Positions 31,573 through 43,780 of a stretch of DNA of 45,695 nt are shown piece after piece. Each line of letters starts with the position of its first letter. Positions within the stretch are counted from its first letter, which is position 1. A program made the translations under genes and the position numbers. Source of the stretch: Acidimicrobiales bacterium (GTDB lineage: Bacteria; Actinomycetota; Acidimicrobiia; Acidimicrobiales; RAAP-2); assembly GCA_017883135.1 (NCBI GenBank), contig JADGOE010000016.1:1-45695 (forward strand). The letters are read 5' to 3'. The notes beneath the pieces are model-generated. The model ran no database searches, was not told the origin of the DNA, and saw only the letters and a program-made list of their open reading frames with translations.

Positions 31573-32720
31573 CAGTCACGGGGGCTCTGGCGCCCCTCGA
31601 GGTGGCCGGCCGACTCGATCGGCTGAGGGCGCTCTTCGACACGGCGGGCGCCGACGGGCGACCGGTGGAGGGACTGTTGGTGACCACCCCCGCCAACATC
31701 CGCTGGTTGACGGGGTTCACCGGCACGGCCGGCCTCCTACTGGTGACCGGCGACCACGCGACCCTGGCCACCGACGGGAGGTATCGATCCCAGGCATTCG
31801 AGCAACTGTCGGCCGCCGGCGTCGACGCCGACGTCGAGATCTATATCGGTGGTGCGCAGGCCCAGCGGGAGGCGCTCGTCGCCAGGTCGGCTGCCGCCGG
31901 TTCGCTCGGGCTCGAAGCCGACCACGTGACCTGGACCGCGCAGCGGTCGTGGGACGAGGCGTTCCACGAGGCCGACCTGTCGCCCACCAGGGGGATGGTC
32001 GAGGAGCTGCGCACGGTCAAGGACGCCGGTGAGGTCGCCCGCATGGAGCGCGCCGCGGCCATCGCCGATGAGGCGCTGGCCGGCGTACTCCCCCTGTTGG
32101 CGGCTGCCGGTCGGGGCAGGGCCGGAGAACTCTCGGAGTCCCGCTTCGCTGCGGCCCTGGACCATGCCATGCGGGAGCGGGGGGCGGAGAAGAGCGCCTT
32201 CGAGACCATTGTGGCCTCGGGTGCGAACTCGGCGAAGCCCCACGCGCGACCCGGCGATCGACCGATCGGTGTCGGTGACCCCGTGGTGGTCGACTTCGGT
32301 GCAGTTGCCGATGGCTACCGCTCGGACATGACCCGCACGTTCTGGGTCGGCGGGCCCCCGACGGGTGAGATGGCCGATGTCTTCGACGTGGTGGCGAGGT
32401 CGCAGCGGGCCGGCGTGGGAGCGGTGCGTCCCGGGGCGGTGGCCGGCTCGGTCGACCAGGTGTGCCGCGAGATCATCGCCTCGTCAGGATGGGCCGAGCG
32501 GTTCGAGCACGGCACCGGTCACGGAGTGGGCCTCGACATCCACGAGGGGCCATCGGTCGGGCCAGGGTCTACTGCTATCCTCGTGCCCGGCACCGTGGTC
32601 ACCGTGGAGCCGGGTGTGTACCTGCCCGGAACGGGCGGGGTCCGCATCGAGGACACCCTGGTGGTGACCGAGAACGGCAGCCGTTCACTCACCCAGTTCC
32701 CAAAGGAAGTTGTTGTCTGA
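31569..32720 (+). CDS. pepP: Xaa-Pro peptidase (M24 family)
   Basis: A 383-residue creatinase-fold peptidase that removes residues next to proline. An N-terminal creatinase-like domain (ANIRWLTGFTGTAGLLLV) precedes the catalytic domain with metal ligands Asp in VVDFGAVADGYRSDMTR (two), His in GTGHGVGLDIHE, Glu in VEPGVYL and Glu in RIEDT. A methionine aminopeptidase is excluded by length and the N-terminal domain. The GTG at 31569 overlaps the aroQ stop; the stop overlaps efp in TGATG. The aroQ-pepP-efp-nusB order is widespread in Gram-positive bacteria. The symbol is by similarity only, since Xaa-Pro aminopeptidase and dipeptidase are hard to separate. Confidence 0.88.
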   Translation: MTVTGALAPLEVAGRLDRLRALFDTAGADGRPVEGLLVTTPANIRWLTGFTGTAGLLLVTGDHATLATDGRYRSQAFEQLSAAGVDADVEIYIGGAQAQREALVARSAAAGSLGLEADHVTWTAQRSWDEAFHEADLSPTRGMVEELRTVKDAGEVARMERAAAIADEALAGVLPLLAAAGRGRAGELSESRFAAALDHAMRERGAEKSAFETIVASGANSAKPHARPGDRPIGVGDPVVVDFGAVADGYRSDMTRTFWVGGPPTGEMADVFDVVARSQRAGVGAVRPGAVAGSVDQVCREIIASSGWAERFEHGTGHGVGLDIHEGPSVGPGSTAILVPGTVVTVEPGVYLPGTGGVRIEDTLVVTENGSRSLTQFPKEVVV

Positions 32721-33280
32721 TGGCCGTCTCCACCAACGATCTCCGCAACGGCATGACCCTCAACCTTCCCGAGGGTCTGTTCAACGTCATCGAGTTCCAG
32801 CATGTGAAGCCGGGCAAGGGCGGTGCCTTCGTCCGCACCAAGCTGAAGAACCAGCGGACCGGAGCCGTCATCGAGCGCACCTACCGCGCCGACGAGAAGC
32901 TCGAGCAGGCGATCATCGACAAGCGCGAGATGCAGTTCCTCTATCGCGACGGGTCCGAGTACGTATTCATGGACACCAGCTCCTACGAGCAGCTCCAGGT
33001 CGAGACAGGGCTGCTCGGGGACGCAGCCAACTACCTGAAGGAGGGCGACGACGCAGTGCTGCAGTTCTTCGGCACGGAGATCGTGGGCGTCGACCTTCCC
33101 GCCGCCGTCGAACTATCGGTGGCCGACACCGAGCCCGGGCTCCAAGGGGACCGGGTGTCAGGGGCGCGCAAGCCGGCAACCCTCGAGACAGGCCTGGTCC
33201 TCCAGGTGCCCCTGTTCGTCAATCCGGGCGAGAAGATCAAGGTGGACACCCGGACGGGGGAGTACCTGACCAGGGCCTGA
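32720..33280 (+). CDS. efp: Elongation factor P
   Basis: A 186-residue factor that relieves ribosomes stalled at polyproline. Its three beta-barrel domains are intact, and the conserved loop HVKPGKGGAF carries the tip lysine at residue 33, the lysine-type rather than arginine-type EF-P. The C-terminal VPLFVNPGEKIKVDTRTGEYLTRA is the family signature. ATG at 32720 shares one base with the pepP stop, with AAAGGAAG upstream. Confidence 0.97.
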   Translation: MAVSTNDLRNGMTLNLPEGLFNVIEFQHVKPGKGGAFVRTKLKNQRTGAVIERTYRADEKLEQAIIDKREMQFLYRDGSEYVFMDTSSYEQLQVETGLLGDAANYLKEGDDAVLQFFGTEIVGVDLPAAVELSVADTEPGLQGDRVSGARKPATLETGLVLQVPLFVNPGEKIKVDTRTGEYLTRA

Positions 33281-33345
33281 CGCCCGGCAGATGACCGGGG
33301 ACGGGCGACCGGGCACGCATCGCTCCGCGCGACACTTTCGTAACC

Positions 33346-33741
33346 ATGGATCCAGCACCCCGACACCAGGCCCGCGAGCGGGCGCTCACCCTCCTGTACG
33401 AGGCGGAGCTGAAGGGCGAACCTCCCGACGCCATCCTCGATGCGCTGATGATGGAGCCCGACCCCTTCACCTCCGCCTTGGTGCGGACGGTCGAGTCACG
33501 CGGCCCTGAGATTGACGGCCTGGTCGACGGAGCCGCCATTGGGTGGGACCTCGACCGCATGGCCGTGGTGGACCGGAACGTGCTCCGACTGGCCGTTGCC
33601 GAGCTGCTGGCCTTCCCTGACGTCCCGACTGCCGTGGTGCTCAACGAGGCGGTGGATCTCGCCTCGGCCTACTCCACCGATGACTCGGGCCGGTTCGTCA
33701 ACGGGGTGCTGGCCACCCTGGCCGCGCAGATCCGGGGCTGA
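33346..33741 (+). CDS. nusB: Transcription antitermination protein NusB
   Basis: A 131-residue all-helical RNA-binding protein acting with NusE in rRNA antitermination. RHQARERALTLLYEAEL opens the family pattern, DRNVLRLAVAELLAFPDVPTAVVLNEAVDLA is the core, and DSGRFVNGVLATLA closes it. The gene begins 65 bp after efp. CACTTT lies 7 bp before the ATG, a weak -10 candidate, so nusB may have its own leaderless transcript as well as read-through. Confidence 0.95.
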   Translation: MDPAPRHQARERALTLLYEAELKGEPPDAILDALMMEPDPFTSALVRTVESRGPEIDGLVDGAAIGWDLDRMAVVDRNVLRLAVAELLAFPDVPTAVVLNEAVDLASAYSTDDSGRFVNGVLATLAAQIRG

Positions 33742-33794
33742 CCGGTCACCATCGAGGTCGGGCGTCCGCGTTACCCGGACCGTGAAGGAGTCAG

Positions 33795-35354
33795 TTGCCT
33801 AGCAGTGACATGTCCGACAGTGCCCCTGGTGGGAGAGCGGCGCCCGCACCAGAGGATCCCGCGCCGGGTCGGCCGGGCCTCTCGGGGCTCGACCCGCATC
33901 TGAAGCGGCTCGCCCTGGTGGTCGTGGTCGGCACCATCATGTCGATCCTCGACACCACCATCGTCAATGTGGCCATCGCCACCTTGGCCCGCGACTTCCG
34001 GGCACCGCTGTCGGAGGTCCAGTGGGTGAGTACGGGGTATCTGCTGGCCCTGGCCACCGTCATCCCGTTGACCGGGTGGGCGGTCGAGCACTTCGGGGCG
34101 AAGCGGATGTGGATCATCTCGTTGACCCTCTTTCTGGCGGGGTCCGCGCTGTCGGGAGCATCGTGGTCGATCCAGAGCCTGATCGTGTTCCGGATCCTGC
34201 AGGGTTTCGGCGGGGGGATGATCATGCCGATCGGCCAGTCGATCATGGCGACGGCGGCAGGACCGCAGCGGATGGGGCGGGTGATGAGCCTGTTGGGGGT
34301 CCCCATGCTGCTCGGACCGGTCCTCGGGCCCGTGCTCGGCGGGTTGATCGTCGACACAGTGTCGTGGCGGTGGATCTTCTATGTGAACATCCCGATCGGC
34401 ATCGTGGCCATCCTGCTCGCCGCGCGCATCCTGCCCGGCCACGAGCGCACCAGTGCCATCCATCGGCTGGACGTGGTGGGCTTCTGCCTGCTCTCGCCCG
34501 GACTTGGTCTCCTGGTCTATGGGTTGGCCCAGGCCGGGCAGGGTTCGGCGCTCGGCGTGGGGTTCCCGATCGGGCTGGGGGCCGCCCTGATCGCGGGGTT
34601 CGTCCTCCATGCCCTCCGCTCGAGGATCACACCGCTCATCGACGTCCTCTTGTTCCGCGATCGGGCCTTTGCCGCCTCTTCTGCGACCACCTTTCTGTTC
34701 GGGGCTGCGCTGTTCGGAGGGATGCTGCTGCTCCCGCTCTACTACCAGGTGGTGCGCGGGCAGAGCGCCCTCAGCGCCGGCCTGTTGATGGCGCCCCAGG
34801 GCATCGGTGCCGCGCTGGTGATGCCGCTGGCCGGTAGGCTGACCGATCGGTACGGGGCCGGTCGGATCGTCCCCGCGGGCCTGGTGGTTGCCGTTCTCGG
34901 CACGGTCGCCTACACCCAGCTCGGAGCCCACACTGGCTACGCCCTGCTGGCAACGTCCCTCTTCGTCCGCGGGATCGGGTTCGGCTTCGTGATGATGCCG
35001 GCCATCTCCGCGGCGTACCAGACCCTCGCCCCCGGCCAGGTGCCCCGAGCTTCCACCGCCATCAACATCGTCCAGCGGGTGGGCGGGTCCATCGGTACGG
35101 CGTTGATGGCAGTCGTCCTCGAACACCAGATCGGGGTGCAGGTCCATGGACTTGTCGGTGGCTTGTCGGGTGCCTCGGCGCTTTCGACCTCGGAGAAGGT
35201 CCGGGACGCCCAACCCCTTGCCACGGCCTTCGGCAACACGTTCTGGTGGGCGGTGGGTATGACCGCAGTGGCACTGGTTCCCGCCATGTTGCTGGCGCGG
35301 TGGCCGACCGGCCACGCGTCGGGGTCCGCACCCCCGGCCGCCCTGGTCGAGTAG
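33795..35354 (+). CDS. MFS drug-exporter-like transporter (DHA2 family)
   Basis: A 519-residue, 14-helix major facilitator of the DHA2 type. The first helix has the family motif LDTTIVNVAI, helix 5 has the antiporter motif GVPMLLGPVLGPVLGG, and the loop HFGAKRMW matches motif A loosely. Proton-coupled export of drugs or small lipophilic compounds is typical; the substrate is unknown. TTG at 33795 is preceded by GAAGGAG with 4 nt spacing, and I prefer it; ATG at 33810 is an alternative without a ribosome site. It lies between nusB and the pyr operon and may be read from nusB. Confidence 0.9.
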   Translation: MPSSDMSDSAPGGRAAPAPEDPAPGRPGLSGLDPHLKRLALVVVVGTIMSILDTTIVNVAIATLARDFRAPLSEVQWVSTGYLLALATVIPLTGWAVEHFGAKRMWIISLTLFLAGSALSGASWSIQSLIVFRILQGFGGGMIMPIGQSIMATAAGPQRMGRVMSLLGVPMLLGPVLGPVLGGLIVDTVSWRWIFYVNIPIGIVAILLAARILPGHERTSAIHRLDVVGFCLLSPGLGLLVYGLAQAGQGSALGVGFPIGLGAALIAGFVLHALRSRITPLIDVLLFRDRAFAASSATTFLFGAALFGGMLLLPLYYQVVRGQSALSAGLLMAPQGIGAALVMPLAGRLTDRYGAGRIVPAGLVVAVLGTVAYTQLGAHTGYALLATSLFVRGIGFGFVMMPAISAAYQTLAPGQVPRASTAINIVQRVGGSIGTALMAVVLEHQIGVQVHGLVGGLSGASALSTSEKVRDAQPLATAFGNTFWWAVGMTAVALVPAMLLARWPTGHASGSAPPAALVE

Positions 35355-35399
35355 GCGAAGCGGGGCGGTGCTCCCGTGCCCGCAGCGGGGGCGACCGGG

Positions 35400-35405
35400 T
35401 ATAGT
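35400..35405 (+). promoter_or_regulatory. -10 box of the pyr operon
   Basis: TATAGT, the best -10 match near the operon, would start transcription near 35412 and give a leader of about 48 nt. No good -35 box is visible. Confidence 0.5.
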
Positions 35406-35424
35406 CGGGGTCTGACCGTGAAGC

Positions 35425-35454
35425 GGGTCCCGTGAGGCCCGTACGGACAGGAGG
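35425..35454 (+). promoter_or_regulatory. PyrR-binding RNA hairpin overlapping the pyrR ribosome binding region
   Basis: The leader RNA contains UCCCGUGAGGC (35428-35438), which fits the core of the PyrR-binding consensus UCCNGNGAGGY without mismatch. It folds as G-G-U-C / G-G-C-C with a CCGUGA hexaloop (35430-35435), as expected for that element. GUCC (35427-35430) can pair alternatively with GGAC (35445-35448). The AGGAGG of pyrR (35449-35454) follows at once, 5 nt before the GTG. PyrR bound with UMP could block ribosome entry, as proposed for mycobacteria. No attenuator terminator is seen. Confidence 0.65.
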
Positions 35455-35459
35455 ATGAG

Positions 35460-36029
35460 GTGGCCGAACGCGAACGCAGTCATGCCCGTCCGCGGGGCGC
35501 TGTGTTCGTCCCCAGGGCCCAGGTGATGTCGGCGGAGGATGTCCGCCGGGCGATCACCCGGATGGCGCACGAGATCGCCGAGCGAAATCGAGGCCTCCAG
35601 CAGGTCGCCCTGATTGGCTTGCAGACCGGCGGTGTGGGCATCGCCCGGCGTCTTGCCGACACCCTCTCCGAGGCCGAGGGAACCGATATCCCGGTAGGCA
35701 CGCTGGATGTGGCCTTCTACCGCGACGACATCGGGCTCCGGCCGGTCCTGCCCGAGGCGGCCACCGATATCACCTTCGATCTGACCGGGACCACCGTTGT
35801 GCTGGTGGACGACGTGCTCTTCACCGGCCGCACCATCCGGGCCGCGCTGAATGCGCTGGGGGAGTACGGCCGCGCCCAGGTGGTCGAACTGGCGGTCATG
35901 GTCGACCGGGGCCATCGCGAGCTTCCGATCCGACCCGACTACGTGGGGAAGAATCTCCCCACCAGCCGCGACGAGATGGTGGACGTGTCCGACGACGGCG
36001 TCTCCCTTGGCGCGTTGGTCAGCAAGTGA
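35460..36029 (+). CDS. pyrR: Pyrimidine operon regulator / uracil phosphoribosyltransferase
   Basis: A 189-residue phosphoribosyltransferase-fold RNA-binding protein. The PRPP-binding loop VVLVDDVLFTGRTIRAAL is intact, and the N-terminal MSAEDVRRAITRMAHEI and YRDDI segments match PyrR. PyrR senses UMP and UTP and binds its own leader hairpin, which lies just upstream. GTG at 35460 has AGGAGG with 5 nt spacing. The stop overlaps the pyrB start in GTGA. Confidence 0.97.
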   Translation: MAERERSHARPRGAVFVPRAQVMSAEDVRRAITRMAHEIAERNRGLQQVALIGLQTGGVGIARRLADTLSEAEGTDIPVGTLDVAFYRDDIGLRPVLPEAATDITFDLTGTTVVLVDDVLFTGRTIRAALNALGEYGRAQVVELAVMVDRGHRELPIRPDYVGKNLPTSRDEMVDVSDDGVSLGALVSK

Positions 36030-36997
36030 GTCCTTTCCCCAGCCACCTGCTCAGCATGGACGACCTGGGGGCCGAGGAGGTCTCCGAGGTGCTCCGCGTG
36101 GCGGACTCCTTCGTGGAGGTGGGACGCCGCGCCAACCCGAAAGTGCCGGCGTTGCGTGGACGAACCGTGGCCACGTTGTTCTTCGAGGATTCCACCCGGA
36201 CCCGGATGTCGTTCGAGACGGCGGCCAAACGCATGTCGGCCGACGTCCTCTCCTTTGCTGCCGGGTCCTCTTCCCTGAAGAAGGGCGAGTCACTGCGCGA
36301 CACGGTCGAGACCATCGAGGCGATCGGCATCGACTCGGTGATCATCCGCCACAGCTCCGCTGGCGTGCCGGCCCGGGTGGCCCAGTGGGTGGACCACTGC
36401 GCGGTGATCAATGCCGGCGACGGCTGGCACCAGCACCCGACCCAGGCCCTGCTCGATCTCTACACGGTGCGTCAGGCGTTCGGCGGCGGAGACGCGGGGC
36501 TCGCCCGGTTCGAGGGTCTGCAGGTGGTCGTCGTCGGTGACATCCGCCACAGCCGGGTGGCCCGTTCCCAGATCAGCGCCTACGCCGCCCTCGGCGCCGA
36601 GGTCACCCTGGTGGCCCCGGCCACCTTGCTCCCCCCTTCCCTCGAGGGCTGGCCGGTGGCCTCGGTCGGCCACGACCTCGATGCGGTGCTGCCCAAGGCC
36701 GACGTGGTCTCACTGCTCCGTCTGCAGTCGGAGCGGGGGAGTGGCACGTTCGTCCCCTCACTTCGTGAGTACACCGCCGGGTACGGCCTCACCAGCCGCC
36801 GGGCAGCAATGCTCCACCCCGACGCCGTGATCCTCCACCCGGGCCCGATCGTCCGCGGGGTGGAGATCGCCTCAGAGGTGGCGGAGCTACCGGCGGCACG
36901 TATCACCGACCAGGTGAGCAACGGCGTGGCCATCCGGATGGCGGTGCTGTTCCTGCTGCTCGGGCAGGGGCCGGTCGACGGTGCGCACCGTGGCTGA
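36026..36997 (+). CDS. pyrB: Aspartate carbamoyltransferase catalytic subunit
   Basis: A 323-residue transcarbamylase that forms carbamoyl aspartate. The carbamoyl-phosphate site STRTR is at residues 56-60 in FFEDSTRTRMSFE, followed by the HSSAG/RVAQ segment and DGWHQHPTQALLDLYT; HPGPIVRGVEI lies near the end. No regulatory subunit PyrI is encoded nearby, as usual for actinobacteria. GTG at 36026 overlaps the pyrR stop by 4 bp. The stop lies inside the start of pyrC. Confidence 0.98.
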   Translation: MSPFPSHLLSMDDLGAEEVSEVLRVADSFVEVGRRANPKVPALRGRTVATLFFEDSTRTRMSFETAAKRMSADVLSFAAGSSSLKKGESLRDTVETIEAIGIDSVIIRHSSAGVPARVAQWVDHCAVINAGDGWHQHPTQALLDLYTVRQAFGGGDAGLARFEGLQVVVVGDIRHSRVARSQISAYAALGAEVTLVAPATLLPPSLEGWPVASVGHDLDAVLPKADVVSLLRLQSERGSGTFVPSLREYTAGYGLTSRRAAMLHPDAVILHPGPIVRGVEIASEVAELPAARITDQVSNGVAIRMAVLFLLLGQGPVDGAHRG

Positions 36998-38318
36998 GCG
37001 TCCGGGCGGATCGCCAACCTCCGCACCGACCCTGGTGATCCGTGGCGGGACGGTCGTCGACCAGACCGGTGAGCGTCGCGCCGACGTGTTGGTCGTCGGG
37101 GGAGTGGTGGCGTCGGTGGAACAAGGGATCGAGTGCCCCCGGGGCGCTCTGGTCCTCGATGCCGGGAGCTGCACCGTCGCACCAGGTTTGGTCGACCTGC
37201 ACACCCATCTCCGCGAGCCGGGTCGCGAAGAGTCCGAGACAATCGACTCGGGCACGAGGGCGGCGACACTCGGTGGGTACACCGCGGTGGTGGCCATGCC
37301 GAACACGGACCCACCCCTGGACTCGGCAGAGGCCGTTCGCAACGTGCAGGAGCTGTCGCTCTCGGCCACCGCAGAGGTGGCCGTGGCCGGGGCGATCACC
37401 GTGGGGCGACTGGGCGAGCGCCTTGCTCCGATGGCCGAGCTCGCCTCGCTGGGTGTGCGCCTCTTCACCGATGACGGCGCCGGCGTGCAGTCGGCCGCTC
37501 TCATGCGGCGGGCCCTCGAGTACGCCAAGGGACTGGGCGTCACCTTGGCCCAGCACTGCGAGGACGGATCGCTGGCCTGCGACGGCGCCATGCACGAAGG
37601 TGCCTGGTCGAGCCGACTGGGCATTCCGGGCGTGCCCGCGGTCGCCGAAGAGGTGATGGTGGCCCGGGACATCATCTTGGCCAGGGCCACCGGTGCCCGG
37701 ATCCACTTCCTCCACCTCTCGACCGCCGTCTCCATCGAGTTGGTGCGCCAGGCCAAGGCGGAGGGGTTGGCGGTGACCGCCGAGGTCGCCCCCCACCACT
37801 TTTCGCTCACCGACGCCGCCACCTCCGGGTTCGACCCGGTATTCAAGGTGAGCCCCCCGCTGCGGCCACCGTCCGACGTGGAAGCGGTGAAGGTCGGCCT
37901 GGCCGACGGGACCGTCGATGCGATCGCCACCGACCACGCCCCGCACGCCCCCGAGTCGAAGGATCTTCCCTTCGATCAGGCTCCGCCGGGAATGTTGGGC
38001 CTCCAGACATCCTTGGGCCTGGCCATCACCGAGCTCGACCTCCCCCTCGCGCGGGTCCTGGCTCTGCTCGCCTGGCAGCCGGCGGCCCTGGCCGGTCTCG
38101 ACCCTGCCCACGGCGGCGGGCAGGGCGGTCCTATCGTGCCGGGGGCACCGGCCAATCTCTGCGTCATCGACCCGGCGGCCACCTGGACGGTCGATGCTTC
38201 GGCCCTGGCCAGCCGGAGCCGCAACACTCCCTACGCGGGTCGGAGGCTCACCGGGCAGGTACGCCATACCGTCTTCCGGGGCGAACCGGTGGTCATCGAT
38301 GCGGAGGCTCAACGTTGA
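36981..38318 (+). CDS. pyrC: Dihydroorotase
   Basis: A 445-residue zinc amidohydrolase. Metal-binding motifs are [10 protein letters not shown] (His74, His76), [21 protein letters not shown] and ATDHAPH. The length and the TDDG aspartate bridging site place it in the long class I dihydroorotases. GTG at 36981 overlaps pyrB by 17 bp; GTG at 36990 would overlap by 8 and is equally possible, removing three residues. The stop overlaps the carA start in TTGA. Confidence 0.97.
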   Translation: MRTVAERPGGSPTSAPTLVIRGGTVVDQTGERRADVLVVGGVVASVEQGIECPRGALVLDAGSCTVAPGLVDLHTHLREPGREESETIDSGTRAATLGGYTAVVAMPNTDPPLDSAEAVRNVQELSLSATAEVAVAGAITVGRLGERLAPMAELASLGVRLFTDDGAGVQSAALMRRALEYAKGLGVTLAQHCEDGSLACDGAMHEGAWSSRLGIPGVPAVAEEVMVARDIILARATGARIHFLHLSTAVSIELVRQAKAEGLAVTAEVAPHHFSLTDAATSGFDPVFKVSPPLRPPSDVEAVKVGLADGTVDAIATDHAPHAPESKDLPFDQAPPGMLGLQTSLGLAITELDLPLARVLALLAWQPAALAGLDPAHGGGQGGPIVPGAPANLCVIDPAATWTVDASALASRSRNTPYAGRRLTGQVRHTVFRGEPVVIDAEAQR

Positions 38319-39465
38319 GTGCCAGGTTCGGGCTCATCCACCGTGAGGAGGCACTACTGGTGCTGGCCGACGGTGCCGTGTTCGAGGGTGAGGCGATCGG
38401 AGCGCTCCCCGCCGGCGGGGTGGCCACGGGTGAAGCTGTGTTCAACACGGTGCTGTCCGGCTACCAGGAGGTGATCACCGACCCTTCCTATGCGGGACAG
38501 GTCATCGCTTTCACCTACCCCCACATCGGCAACTACGGGGTCAATCCCACCGACGACGAGGCGGCCCGCCCGCACTGCCGCGGGATCATCGTGCGGGACC
38601 TTGCCGACCGGCCCAGCAATTGGCGGTCGAAGGAGAGCCTCGAGGCGTTCCTCGTCCGGTGGTCCGTGCCCGGTATCACCGGTGTCGACACCCGCCGGCT
38701 CACCCGTCACCTGCGCGACCAAGGGGCCATGCCGTGCGCGTTCGGCACCGCCGGAGAACCTGCGCTGCTTGCGGCGGTGCGGGCCGCCCCGCCGATCGCC
38801 GGGGTGGACCTGGTGGCCGAGGTGACCACCACATCGATGAGGACCAGGGGCAGTGGGCCCTATCGGGTGGTCGCCTACGACTTCGGGATCAAGGAGGCCA
38901 TGCTGCGCCAGCTCGGTGAGCTGGCCACGGTGACCGTTGTGCCGGCCTCGACCCCGGCGGACCAGGTACTCGCCATGGAACCCGACGGGGTGTTCTTGTC
39001 CAACGGACCGGGCGACCCGTCGGGCCTGGCGGCCATCATCGACCAGATCAGGGTGTTGGCCGAGGACGGAGCCGTCCCGGTATTCGGGATCTGCCTCGGC
39101 CACCAGCTGCTGGCCACCGCTCTGGGTGCGAGCACCTACAAGCTCCCCTTCGGGCACCACGGCGGCAACCACCCCGTGCTTCGACTGTCCAGTGGCCAGG
39201 TCGAGATCACCTCGCAGAACCACAACTATGCGGTGGCCGAGGGCTCGCTCACCTCGACCGAGGTCACCCATGTCAATCTCAACGACGGGGTGATCGAAGG
39301 CCTGGCGAGCACCGACGCCCCGATGTTCAGCGTCCAATACCACCCCGAGGCCGGACCGGGCCCACACGACGCCCGCTACCTGTTCGAGGAGTTCCGGGCG
39401 CTGATGGACGCCACCGGGGCGGGTTCTCGATCAGGCGCCGGGGTGCACGGGGGGATGGTCGGCTG

Positions 39466-39466
<1 letters not shown>
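38315..39466 (+). CDS. carA: Carbamoyl-phosphate synthase small subunit
   Basis: A 383-residue glutaminase subunit that supplies ammonia to CarB. The N-terminal CarA domain ([20 protein letters not shown]) is followed by a class I amidotransferase domain with the nucleophile Cys260 in GICLGHQ and His343 and Glu345 in QYHPEAG. The TTG start overlaps the pyrC stop by 4 bp. The stop shares one base with the carB ATG. The operon position commits it to pyrimidine and arginine supply. Confidence 0.97.
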
Positions 39467-42780
<3,314 letters not shown>

Positions 42781-42784
42781 CCCG

Positions 42785-43780
42785 GTGAGGTCGGCGCAGC
42801 GTGGAGTACGAGGCGGCGAGCGGGTACGTCGCGCCTGGCATGCCGCAACCGGCAGTGAGGTCGACCTGTCGGTCCGGGTCGGTTCGTTGGAGCTGGCCAA
42901 CCCGGTGATGACCGCGTCGGGCACCGCCGGCCATGCCGATGAGCTGCAGGCCTACTTCCCCCTCTCGGAGCTGGGCGGTGTGGTGGTCAAGTCCCTGTCG
43001 GTCGACCCGTGCCCGGGCAACGCGGCGCCCCGGGTCCACCAGACCCCCGCAGGGATGCTCAACAGCGTGGGGCTCCAGGGCCCCGGCCTCGCAGCTTGGA
43101 TCGACGCCGACCTGCCGAGGCTGACCGCAGTGGGCGCGCGGGTCGTCGTCAGTATCTGGGGGCATCGGGTCGACGACTACGCCCGCTCCGGCGCCATGCT
43201 GGCCGGGGTTCCGGGCCTGACGGCGGTCGAGATCAACGTGAGCTGCCCGAACGTCGAGGACCGCCGCAGGATGTTCGCGCACTCGGCCACGGCCACCGCA
43301 GAGGTGGTGGCCGCAGTCGGCGAGCACTGTCCCGGACTGCCCCGGTGGGCCAAGCTGAGCCCGACGGTGGCCGATGTCGCCGAGGTGGCCGGCGCCGCCC
43401 TGGCAGCTGGTGCCGAAGGGGTGACCCTGATCAACACGGTTCTCGCGATGGCCATCGATGTCGAGGCGAGGCGCCCGGTGCTGGGGTCCGGTGCGGCCGG
43501 GGGAGGTCTGTCGGGCCCGGCCGTCCATCCGGTGGCCGTGCGTGCCGTCTACGACGTGCGGACGGCCCATCCGGAGGCGGCGATCATCGGGGTGGGTGGC
43601 GTGATGACCGGGCAGGACGCGGTGGAGATGCTGATGGCGGGGGCCGACGCGATCCAGGTGGGCACCGCGAGCTTCCGTGATCCGAGGGCCCCGCTCACGA
43701 TCCTCCGCGAGCTCGAGACCTGGTGCGCCCGACGGGGGATCCGATCGGTGAGCCAGCTGCGAGGTGCCGGCCGTGGGTGA
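42785..43780 (+). CDS. pyrD: Dihydroorotate dehydrogenase, class 1B type
   Basis: A 331-residue FMN enzyme that oxidises dihydroorotate. The catalytic Cys154 in EINVSCPNVED marks class 1, and the C-terminal half (TLINTVLAMAIDVEARRP, GGLSGPAVHP, GVGGVMTGQDAVEMLMAGADAIQVGTA) resembles class 1B (NAD-linked) PyrD rather than the membrane class 2 enzyme common in many actinobacteria. Class 1B enzymes normally need the Fe-S flavoprotein PyrK, which is absent from this operon. GTG at 42785 is the first start after carB. The N-terminal 25 residues are Arg-rich and not conserved. The gene overlaps pyrF by 8 bp. Confidence 0.95.
   Translation: MRSAQRGVRGGERVRRAWHAATGSEVDLSVRVGSLELANPVMTASGTAGHADELQAYFPLSELGGVVVKSLSVDPCPGNAAPRVHQTPAGMLNSVGLQGPGLAAWIDADLPRLTAVGARVVVSIWGHRVDDYARSGAMLAGVPGLTAVEINVSCPNVEDRRRMFAHSATATAEVVAAVGEHCPGLPRWAKLSPTVADVAEVAGAALAAGAEGVTLINTVLAMAIDVEARRPVLGSGAAGGGLSGPAVHPVAVRAVYDVRTAHPEAAIIGVGGVMTGQDAVEMLMAGADAIQVGTASFRDPRAPLTILRELETWCARRGIRSVSQLRGAGRG

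Noticed and set aside
35377-35400. A GC-rich hairpin (CCCG/CGGG) after the MFS gene as a terminator or attenuator.
   Set aside because: The stem is only 4-5 bp without a bulge and it lies upstream of the predicted pyr transcription start, so it gives no support for attenuation.
33771-35915. A 714-codon open frame antisense to the MFS gene and pyrR.
   Set aside because: It is a GC-composition artefact covering two well supported genes.
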